Positions 20,801-32,800 of a DNA stretch of 64,000 bases are shown one piece after another. The stretch's first letter is position 1, and every line of letters begins with the position of its first letter. Position numbers and translations under genes: made by a program. The stretch is from Fuerstiella marisgermanici (GTDB lineage: Bacteria > Planctomycetota > Planctomycetia > Planctomycetales > Planctomycetaceae): the NCBI RefSeq assembly GCF_001983935.1, contig NZ_CP017641.1, positions 1 to 64,000 on the forward strand, written 5' to 3'. The notes below the pieces were generated by a model that did not search any database, was not told where the DNA came from, and saw only the letters and a program-made list of their open reading frames with translations.

Positions 20801-23800
20801 GGGCCAGGAACCTACGCTCTGAGTCCCTCCACGACTCCAAACAATATCATCCTGACTTACACGGCTGGTCCAACGGACAGCGTTCCCGCCGACCTGACGG
20901 TTGTGATTGGTGCAACCGACGACGCCTTGGTTGAAGGCAGTGAGTCGGTCAAGATTGAGCTGCTTGTCCCTGGTGACCCAGACAACAGCACGGTCACGAA
21001 TGTCGCTGGAAATGGCTCATCAGTCACGACGGCGATCAATGACAATGAAACGGCAACCTGGTCGATTGAGCAATCAGCTGCCCAGCTGGCCAACGGTGTC
21101 AACGAAGGTGACAACGCAACTTACACGATCAAGCTGACGGCAACTGGCACCAGCACATCGAGTCCGTTTGCAATTCAAGCGAACGAGAAGGTCTCCGTCG
21201 AAATCGATGGTAGCGACTTGGGGACAGACTCCAACGACTATGCCGACACCGTGGCGGCGTTGAACACAGCGATCGGCAATTACAACGGCACGGGGCCAGG
21301 AACCTACGCTCTGAGTCCCTCCACGACTCCAAACAATATCATCCTGACTTACACGGCTGGTCCAACGGACAGCGTTCCCGCCGACCTGACGGTTGTGATT
21401 GGTGCAACCGACGACGCCTTGGTTGAAGGCAGTGAGTCGGTCAAGATTGAGCTGCTTGTCCCTGGTGACCCAGACAACAGCACGGTCACGAATGTCGCTG
21501 GAAATGGCTCATCAGTCACGACGGCGATCAATGACAATGAAACGGCAACCTGGTCGATTGAGCAATCAGCTGCCCAGCTGGCCAACGGTGTCAACGAAGG
21601 TGACAACGCAACTTACACGATCAAGCTGACGGCAACTGGCACCAGCACATCGAGTCCGTTTGCAATTCAAGCGAACGAGAAGGTCTCCGTCGAAATCGAT
21701 GGTAGCGACTTGGGGACAGACTCCAACGACTATGCCGACACCGTGGCGGCGTTGAACACAGCGATCGGCAATTACAACGGCACGGGGCCAGGAACCTACG
21801 CTCTGAGTCCCTCCACGACTCCAAACAATATCATCCTGACTTACACGGCTGGTCCAACGGACAGCGTTCCCGCCGACCTGACGGTTGTGATTGGTGCGAT
21901 ACACGACACGTTGGTTGAAAGCAGTGAGTCGGTCAAGATTGAGCTGCTTGTCCCTGGTGATCCAGACAACAGCACGGTCACGAACGTCGCTGGAAATGGC
22001 TCATCAGTCACGACGGCGATTAATGATATTGACGAAGTTGAATGGTCGATTACCCAGACCAGCACCAACCCGCTTGCAGAGGATACGGACGACGCGACGT
22101 TTGATATCGAGCTGACCGGGGTTGCTCCGTCAACAGTTCTGGCCAGCGGCATTACAGCTCAGATCACGGCTATCCTGACTGATATTGATACCACGGCGTC
22201 GGATCGACAGGATCTTGACGCTGCCCTTCAGGCAGCAGTCGACACTTATAACGGTATGAATACTCCTGGAACGCCAAACACGTTCATGCTGTCGGGCACG
22301 ACGCTGACATACACGGGTGATGGGCTCACGGCCCCGACCTTGTCGGTGACGATTGATGTCGTCGATGATTCGATCATCGAACTGGACGAGGACTTCGCCA
22401 TCAACTTGACGGGGCCTGGAACCACATCGCCTCCTAGCCCGAATATCTCCCTGGCTTCCGGTGCGCCTGTTCTGTTCACTATCGACAGCGAAGATCAAGG
22501 TGTTCTTGTCATTCGTCCTGTGGAGAATGGCGATGAAGAACCATCTGCGCTGACAACGCCAAATTCTGTCTTCGGTGAGTTTGAAGTTCGTCTGGAAGAC
22601 GGTGCTGGCAACCTGATCACGTCCAGCACGGACACAATCGTAAACTACAGCACGGCCGGAACGGCCACTCCAACGCTGGATTATTCGGCCCTGACCGGTA
22701 CGGTTAACATCACGGCTGGCAGCAGCATCGGAACCATCACCGTCGCGGTCAACGACGACAATGTGGTTGAAGCCACGGAAACCGTTGTTGTGACGCTCAG
22801 CAGTCTCGGCAGCGATCCTCCGACCCAAACGGCTGATATTTCGATTGCCGCTTTGCCTGACAGGAAAGCCGAAATATCTATCCTGGACAATGATCATGCC
22901 ACATTGACGGTCAATAACGTGACGGTCAATGAAGCGGACGGGACGGCGACCGTTAGTGTTTCCGTTGACAAATCTGTTCAAGGCGGTTTTGCCGTTGACG
23001 TCGTGACATCGGACGGCACAGCCACGGATACGTCCGACTACACCGGCGGCACGACCACACTGAACTTCTCCGGCGGTGTCGGCGAAGTGGAAACCTTCAC
23101 GATCCCGATCATCAACGACAGTGACGTTGAGCCGGATGAATTGTTCAACCTGACGTTGTCCAACGTTGTTCCTGTCAATCCACTGCTCACACCGAACAAC
23201 GGTGCTGGCCCCGGTGCTGACAAGATCGACAGTTCCGATACGGCCACCGTCACGATTGCGAACGACGACATCGATCTGACGCTGAGTGCAATCGCTCCAG
23301 CGACTCAGGCCGAAGGTGACACAGGCGATACGACTCAGTATACCTTCACCGTCACACGAACCGGTCTGCTGACCGGCACCACAACGGTTGACTACGCCGT
23401 CACCGGCTCGGGAGCCACTGCGGCTGACGGCACCGACTTCGACGGCGGTTTGCCCGCTGGCACGATCACCTTTGCTCCGACGGAGACCAGCAAGACGATC
23501 ACAATCGACCTTGCTGAAGACGAGATTGTTGAAGCCGATGAAGGATTCACAGTCACGCTCAGCAATCAGGCGGATGCTCCTGCGGACAGCGTTGATCTGG
23601 TTGACAGCCCGCAAACGGCAACGATCGAAAACGATGACACGGCGAACTTCACTGTGGACAATGTGACGGTCAACGAAGCCGACGGTACCGCAACCGTGAC
23701 CGTGACGCTCAACGGAGCCGTCCAGGGCGGTGTCAGTGTTGACTACGCCACCAGCGACGGTTCGGCCACCGACCCGGGCGACTACGGGGCGACCAGCGGA

Positions 23801-26800
23801 ACGCTCACGTTCCTCGGCAACGATGGTGAAACCATGACGTTCTCAGTCGGCATCGTGAATGACAGCGTTGTCGAAGCCGACGAAGCCTTCACCGTGACAC
23901 TGTCGAACGGCGACGCCACCGATCCGAACATTGATGACAACGACATCACCGCAACGGATACGGCCACAGTCACGATTGCAAACGACGACATCGATCTGAC
24001 GCTGAGTGCAATCGCTCCAGCGACTCAGGCCGAAGGTGACACAGGCGATACGACTCAGTATACCTTCACCGTCACACGAACCGGTCTGCTGACCGGCACC
24101 ACAACGGTTGACTACGCCGTCACCGGCTCAGGAGCCACTGCGGCTGACGGCACCGACTTCGACGGCGGTTTGCCCGCTGGCACGATCACCTTTGCTCCGA
24201 CGGAGACCAGCAAGACGATCACAATCGACCTTGCTGAAGACGAGATTGTTGAAGCCGATGAAGGATTCACAGTCACGCTCAGCAACCAGGCGGATGCTCC
24301 TGCGGACAGCGTTGATCTGGTTGACAGCCCGCAAACGGCAACGATCGAAAACGATGACACGGCGAACTTCACTGTGGACAATGTGACGGTCAACGAAGCC
24401 GACGGTACCGCAACCGTGACCGTGACGCTCAACGGAGCCGTCCAGGGCGGTGTCAGTGTTGACTACGCCACCAGCGACGGTTCGGCCACCGACCCGGGCG
24501 ACTACGGGGCGACCAGCGGAACGCTCACGTTCCTCGGCAACGATGGTGAAACCATGACGTTCTCAGTCGGCATCGTGAATGACAGCGTTGTCGAAGCCGA
24601 CGAAGCCTTCACCGTGACACTGTCGAACGGCGACGCCACCGATCCGAACATTGATGACAACGACATCACCGCAACGGATACGGCCACAGTCACGATTGCA
24701 AACGACGACATCGATCTGACGCTGAGTGCAATCGCTCCAGCGACTCAGGCCGAAGGTGACACAGGCGATACGACTCAGTATACCTTCACCGTCACACGAA
24801 CCGGTCTGCTGACCGGCACCACAACGGTTGACTACGCCGTCACCGGCTCAGGAGCCACTGCGGCTGACGGCACCGACTTCGACGGCGGTTTGCCCGCTGG
24901 CACGATCACCTTTGCTCCGACGGAGACCAGCAAGACGATCACAATCGACCTTGCTGAAGACGAGATTGTTGAAGCCGATGAAGGATTCACAGTCACGCTC
25001 AGCAATCAGGCGGATGCTCCTGCGGACAGCGTTGATCTGGTTGACAGCCCGCAAACGGCAACGATCGAAAACGATGACACGGCGAACTTCACTGTGGACA
25101 ATGTGACGGTCAACGAAGCCGACGGTACCGCAACCGTGACCGTGACGCTCAACGGAGCCGTCCAGGGCGGTGTCAGTGTTGACTACGCCACCAGCGACGG
25201 TTCGGCCACCGACCCGGGCGACTACGGGGCGACCAGCGGAACGCTCACGTTCCTCGGCAACGATGGTGAAACCATGACGTTCTCAGTCGGCATCGTGAAT
25301 GACAGCGTTGTCGAAGCCGACGAAGCCTTCACCGTGACACTGTCGAACGGCGACGCCACCGATCCGAACATTGATGACAACGACATCACCGCAACGGATA
25401 CGGCCACAGTCACGATTGCAAACGACGACATCGATCTGACGCTGAGTGCAATCGCTCCAGCGACTCAGGCCGAAGGTGACACAGGCGATACGACTCAGTA
25501 TACCTTCACCGTCACACGAACCGGTCTGCTGACCGGCACCACAACGGTTGACTACGCCGTCACCGGCTCAGGAGCCACTGCGGCTGACGGCACCGACTTC
25601 GACGGCGGTTTGCCCGCTGGCACGATCACCTTTGCTCCGACGGAGACCAGCAAGACGATCACAATCGACCTTGCTGAAGACGAGATTGTTGAAGCCGATG
25701 AAGGATTCACAGTCACGCTCAGCAACCAGGCGGATGCTCCTGCGGACAGCGTTGATCTGGTTGACAGCCCGCAAACGGCAACGATCGAAAACGATGACAC
25801 GGCGAACTTCACTGTGGACAATGTGACGGTCAACGAAGCCGACGGTACCGCAACCGTGACCGTGACGCTCAACGGAGCCGTCCAGGGCGGTGTCAGTGTT
25901 GACTACGCCACCAGCGACGGTTCGGCCACCGACCCGGGCGACTACGGGGCGACCAGCGGAACGCTCACGTTCCTCGGCAACGATGGTGAAACCATGACGT
26001 TCTCAGTCGGCATCGTGAATGACAGCGTTGTCGAAGCCGACGAAGCCTTCACCGTGACACTGTCGAACGGCGACGCCACCGATCCGAACATTGATGACAA
26101 CGACATCACCGCAACGGATACGGCCACAGTCACGATTGCAAACGACGACATCGATCTGACGCTGAGTGCAATCGCTCCAGCGACTCAGGCCGAAGGTGAC
26201 ACAGGCGATACGACTCAGTATACCTTCACCGTCACACGAACCGGTCTGCTGACCGGCACCACAACGGTTGACTACGCCGTCACCGGCTCAGGAGCCACTG
26301 CGGCTGACGGCACCGACTTCGACGGCGGTTTGCCCGCTGGCACGATCACCTTTGCTCCGACGGAGACCAGCAAGACGATCACAATCGACCTTGCTGAAGA
26401 CGAGATTGTTGAAGCCGATGAAGGATTCACAGTCACGCTCAGCAATCAGGCGGATGCTCCTGCGGACAGCGTTGATCTGGTTGACAGCCCGCAAACGGCA
26501 ACGATCGAAAACGATGACACGGCGAACTTCACTGTGGACAATGTGACGGTCAACGAAGCCGACGGTACCGCAACCGTGACCGTGACGCTCAACGGAGCCG
26601 TCCAGGGCGGTGTCAGTGTTGACTACGCCACCAGCGACGGTTCGGCCACCGACCCGGGCGACTACGGGGCGACCAGCGGAATGCTCACGTTCCTCGGCAA
26701 CGATGGTGAAACCATGACGTTCTCAGTCGGCATCGTGAATGACAGCGTTGTCGAAGCCGACGAAGCCTTCACCGTGACACTGTCGAACGGCGATGCCACC

Positions 26801-29800
26801 GATCCGAACATTGATGACAACGACATCACCGCAACGGACACGGCCACAGTCACGATTGCGAACGACGACATCGATCTGACGCTGGCAATGGCAACCCCTG
26901 CAAGCCAGGCGGAAGGGGATTCGGGCACGACAGACTACACGTTCGAAGTGACACGTGATGGTCTGACAAACGGTACCACAACCGTGGACTACGCCGTGAC
27001 CGGCAGTGGAGCGAATCCAGCGGATGCCGCCGACTTTGGCGGCACGTTCCCAAGCGGCACTGTGTCGTTTGGTGTGGGTGAGACGAGCAAGACAATCACC
27101 ATCAGCGTGACCGGCGATGCAACTGTTGAAGCCAATGAGGACTTCACCGTCACTCTCAGCAATCAGGCAGACGCTGGTGCCGACACTGTCGACATCAACA
27201 ATGCAGCGGAAAGTGCCACGATTGAAAACGATGATGTCGTCAACTTCTCGATCAACGATGTAACGGTTGATGAAGGCGATCCGGGTATTCCGCCGCCGAC
27301 GGTTGCAACGTTCACCGTAACTTTGGACAAACCTGCCGACAAGCCCATCACAGTTGTGGTGAATACAGCCGATGGCACCGCCACCGTTGCTGATTCGGAC
27401 TACACACCACGCACTGGTGCGGCATTCAATACATTGACATTCCTGCCGGGACAGCCACTGACGCAGAACTTCAGCGTGAGTGTCACCCGTGACCTGAATG
27501 TTGAACTTGATGAGACGTTTGAAGTCAACCTGACCGATGCCGCCTACGACGGCGTCGTCGGTGCTCCGCAGGTGAATCTGACAACGCCGAACTCTGATCC
27601 TCAGGGAATTGGCACAATCAACAACGATGACGCGTTGATCGAATTTGATCAGCCAGGAATCACGCTGCCTTCTTCCAGCAGCGAGGACGGAACCGGTTCC
27701 GGCCCCGTGCTGATTGTTCATGGGGACTTGACGGGTACGTCGGACGCATCTCGAACCGTGACGATGAGCATCACCAGTGGTGCCTCCCCGGGGTTCGCTC
27801 TGGAAGGTTTCGACTTCAACTTCACAGGTAGCATCGTTATTCCTGCGGGCAACTACGCCAGCGTGCTTGATGGCGGCACCGGAAACGGCGTCTTTGACTT
27901 GACAATGTTCGGAGCAAATGGACTGCCTGCATCGGGATCGAATCCGGCCGTTTTAGATATTATCAACGACAACTTCATCGAAGGCCCTGAGAAATTCACG
28001 ATCGGTGGTCTCGGACTGGGAACGGCGTTCGAGGGCGGTGACGTCAACATGAACGCCTTCCTGCAGTTCAATGCGAATCACGTGATCGATGACAATGACA
28101 CGGCCACAATCTCTGTCGTTCCTGGGCAGACGGTCACAGAGGAAGGCGGTTCGCAAACCGTCGACATTATCCTGAACACGGACGACGGTGCTGGCGGCTC
28201 TGCGATTCTTGGGCCTAACGTATACTTTAATGTCACAGTTTCAGACGCGACAACCGGAACAGCAACTGTGACGACGGACTACTCATTCGCCAGCCAGTCT
28301 GTAACGTTTATGCCACTGGACGGCGATGGAAAGACGCTGACTGTTGACCTTGTTCCCGTTAGCGACACTGTCGTAGAAGCCGGGGAAACAGTTGGCCTCG
28401 ATGTCGACAACCTGGTTAACCCATTCTTCTCGGGGCTTGGCACGTCTCAGGTGACTGCTCTCAATGATGATGCTGTTACGATTCTGGATAACGACACGGC
28501 GGCTGTTTCACTGAATGTCGCCTCTGTGTCAGTGAATGAAGACCTTGGCAGCATTGATGTCATCGTCACGCTCAGTGGTGATGTTCAGGACGGCTTCGAT
28601 GTGGCCTACAGCTTTACGGACGGCACCGCAACAGGTGGCATTGACTATGACAACACCGCCGGAAGCGTGACTTTCGGCGGTACAAATGGTGAGTCTCAGA
28701 CGATCACGATTCCGATCACTGTCGACTCAATTGTCGAATCTGACGAGACGTTTACGGTCAATCTTGGCACTGTCACTCCGGCAGTCACTCTGACACCGCC
28801 ATCGGCAATCACCGCCAGTGGTTCAACAGAAGTGACCATTACCAACGATGACACAACGGCCCTAACGGTTGACAGTGTCACGGTGAACGAAGATCTCGGG
28901 ACCGTCGATGTTGTCGTGATCCTGACCAACGCTGTTCAGGGTGGATTTGATGTTCCTTACAGCTTCGCCGATGTAGACACGGACGGAGCTGACTTCGATC
29001 ACACGACTGGAACACTCTCATTCGCTGGAACGTCCGGCGAACCTCAGACCATCACGATTCCAATCACGGTCGACGCCATTGTCGAAGGTGACGAGGACTT
29101 CACGGTTAGCCTCGGAACCGCTGTTCCTGGTAACGCCCTCGTCGATGCGGCTGACATTGATACCAGCGATACCGGAACTGTCACCATCGCCAATGATGAT
29201 ACGACTATCCTGACGGTCGGTAGTGTTACTGTGAATGAAGACGCGGGAACAGTGGACGTTGTCGTCATATCAAGTAACGACGTTCAGGACGGGTTCGCCG
29301 TCCCTTACAGCTTTGGTGATGTGGACACCGACGGAAGTGACTTTGACCATACGGGTGGAACCCTGACATTTGCAGGCACCGCAGGTGAGTCTCAGACCAT
29401 CACGATTCCAATCACAGCCGATACGATTGTTGAAGGTGACGAAGACTTCACGGTCAACCTCGGCACTGCTGCACCAGTGAACGCTCTGGTTGATCCGAGT
29501 GACATTGACACCAGCGACACTGGAACTGTCACGATCACAAACGATGATGCGGCGGCTCTGACGATCGGCACATTTGCCGTGAACGAAGACTCCGGACTTG
29601 TGACGGTAAGCGTGGTTCTAAACAACGCCGTTCAGGATGGCTTCACCGTCCCTTACACGCTGGCAGACGTGGACACCGACGGAAGTGACTTCGACCACAC
29701 GTCTGGCACGCTGACTTTTGCCGGCACCGTGGGTGAAACGGTCACATTCAGCGTCCCGATTACAATTGATGCGATTGTTGAAGGTGACGAAGACTTCACG

Positions 29801-32800
29801 GTCAACCTCGGCACTGCTGCACCAGTGAACGCTCTGGTTGATCCGAGTGACATTGACACCAGCGACACTGGAACTGTCACGATCACAAACGATGATGCGG
29901 CGGCTCTGACGATCGGCACATTTGCCGTGAACGAAGACTCCGGACTTGTGACGGTAAGCGTGGTTCTAAACAACGCCGTTCAGGATGGCTTCACCGTCCC
30001 TTACACGCTGGCAGACGTGGACACCGACGGAAGTGACTTCGACCACACGTCTGGCACGCTGACTTTTGCCGGCACCGTGGGTGAAACGGTCACATTCAGC
30101 GTCCCGATTACAATTGATGCGATTGTTGAAGGTGACGAAGACTTCACGGTCAACCTCGGCACTGCAGCACCAGTGAACGCTCTGGTTGATCCGAGTGACA
30201 TTGACACCAGCGATACCGGTACCGTTACCATCACCAATGATGACTCTACGGCTTTGACGGTTGACAGTGTCACGGTGAACGAAGATCTCGGCACAGTTGA
30301 TGTTGTTGTAACGTTGGGCAACGCTGTTCAGGATGGCTTCACCGTTCCTTACAGCTTGGCAGACGTGGACACCGACGGCAGTGACTTTGATCACACAAGC
30401 GGCACGCTGACCTTTGCAGGTAATGCGGGTGAAACTCAGGCAATCACGGTTCCGATCACTGTTGACACCATTGTTGAAGGTGACGAAGACTTCACGGTCA
30501 ACCTCGGCACTGCAGCACCAGTGAACGCTCTGGTTGATCCGAGTGACATTGACACCAGCGATACCGGTACCGTTACCATCACCAATGATGACTCTACGGC
30601 ATTGACGGTTGACAGTGTCACGGTGAACGAAGATCTCGGCACAGTTGATGTTGTCGTGACCCTGACCAACGCTGTTCAGGGTGGATTTGATGTTCCTTAC
30701 AGCTTCGCCGATGTAGACACCGACGGAGCGGACTTCGATCACACGTCTGGAACACTCTCATTCGCTGGAACGGCCGGCGAGCCTCAGACCATCACGATTC
30801 CAATCACCGTCGACGCGATTGTCGAAGGCGACGAAGACTTCACGGTTAGCCTCGGAACCGCTGTTCCTGGTAACGCCCTCGTCGATGCGGCTGACATTGA
30901 TACCAGCGATACCGGAACTGTCACCATCACCAACGATGACACAACTGGCCTGACGGTTGACAGTGTCACGGTGAACGAAGATCTCGGCACGGTCGATGTT
31001 GTTGTCACGTTAAGCAACGCCGTTCAGGACGGCTTCACCGTTCCTTACAACTTCGCCGATGTGGACACCGACGGTCTGGACTTCGATCACACCAGCGGCA
31101 CCCGCACCTTTGCAGGTAATGCGGGTGAAACTCAGGCAATCACGGTTCCAATCACGGTCGACGCCATTGTCGAAGGTGACGAAGACTTCACGGTCAGCCT
31201 CGGAACCGCTGTTCCTGACAACGCTCTGGTTGACCCGAGTGACATTGACACCAGTGACACTGGTACCGTCACGATCACCAACGATGATGCAGCGACAATT
31301 ACCATTGGTGACGTCACCGTGAATGAGCAATTGGGAACCGTCACCCTGACGGCGACAATTGACGCTCAGGTTGCTGGCGGAGTCACTGCTAACGTGGTAT
31401 TGACGCCAGGCACGGCCAATGCCGTGGACTTCTCTATCAACACGGTGTCCATCTGGTTCCCGGGATCGGCTGCCAACGAAACGGCCTCGATCACGGTCAA
31501 TATTACCGATGACACGATCGTGGAAGTCGATGAGCAATTTACAGTCGGCTTAGACGGAGTAGTCGGTTTCGGACCGATCACGGCAACAGACACAGCCACA
31601 GTTACGATCACTGATACTGATGAGGCTCAGGTGATCATTACGGCTGTGGATGCCGATGCGACGGAGTACAACAACACAACCGGTTTGTTCATCATTAGTC
31701 TGGTGGACCCAACGGACGGAGTGACACCGGCTTCGTTCTCCGGCAATCTGACAGTTGGGTATTCAATCTCAACAACGTCTGCCCTGAACGCAGTCGACTA
31801 CAGCTCAATCGACGGAGACGTCTTCTTCGCAGGCGGAGCAACGTCAATTCCAGTTACGATTACACCGCTCGTTGACGCTCTTGTCGAAGGGGATGAAACG
31901 GTCACTTTGGGACTCGTTTCCAAGTCAACAACTACGCCAGGGGCACCGCTGTCGCGAGTCAACATCGTGCCAGCCGATCAGGACGTCGCAACGGTCACTA
32001 TCCATGATAATGATGGAGCGGTCACGGCCAATGATGATGGTTCATTCAACGTGGCCAACGGTGGTACGGTCACCGGATCTGTGTTGGGCAATGATACCGA
32101 TGTCGACTTGGCAAATGCTTTGGACCTCTCGCTGCCAGCCGATCTGCTGACGGCGTCAGTGCTGACCGGACCAGCCAACGGTTCGGTCACGTTGAACCCG
32201 GACGGTACGTTTAGCTACACGCACAATGGCTCAGCCACGCTGACCGACAGCTTCGTGTACACGGCAACGGATTCAGCGGGCAATACTGACACGGCAACCG
32301 TAACGTTTGATATCGACGTCGGTGTGGTACCAGCCACTGTGGCTGGCCGTTCGATCTTCTACAACAAGTCAAAATTTGATGGGACACCAGGCGGAAATGA
32401 CGGGCCGGATGATTCGTCCGCTATCGCCATCGACAAGACGGCATTGCTGCCTGGTCAGACTGCGAACTTCGTTAACTACACGAGCTATACTCGTGGAATC
32501 AACGGGATCATGGTGGATCTTGCAAACCTTGCAGCACCTGGGGCAATTACCGCTGCGGACTTCGAGTTCCGGGTCGGAAACGACAATACCTTTGCTTCGC
32601 CCACGTGGACATCGGCTCCGGCACCAACGTCTGTCAATGTCTTGACGGGAGCTGGCGCGGGTGGATCAGATCGAATCGTAATTGTCTTTGCAGACAACGC
32701 GATTGAGAAGCAATGGCTGGAAGTCAAGGTGTTGGCGAACGTCAATACTGGGCTAGCAACGCCAGACGTTCACTACTGGGGCAACTGGGCGGGTGAATCA

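Noticed and set aside
22130-23614. Long antisense frame (494 codons) inside the first giant gene
   Set aside because: Its translation has no family pattern, and the repeat arrays recreate similar antisense frames in every unit; it reflects the codon bias of the sense strand.
26723-27721. 332-codon antisense frame in the first giant gene
   Set aside because: Same reason: composition mirrors the sense-strand repeats, with no start signal or recognisable motif.
18081-31300. Regularly spaced repeats that could be mistaken for a CRISPR array
   Set aside because: Units are 348-720 bp, in frame, without short repeats and unique spacers; they encode Calx-beta domains.
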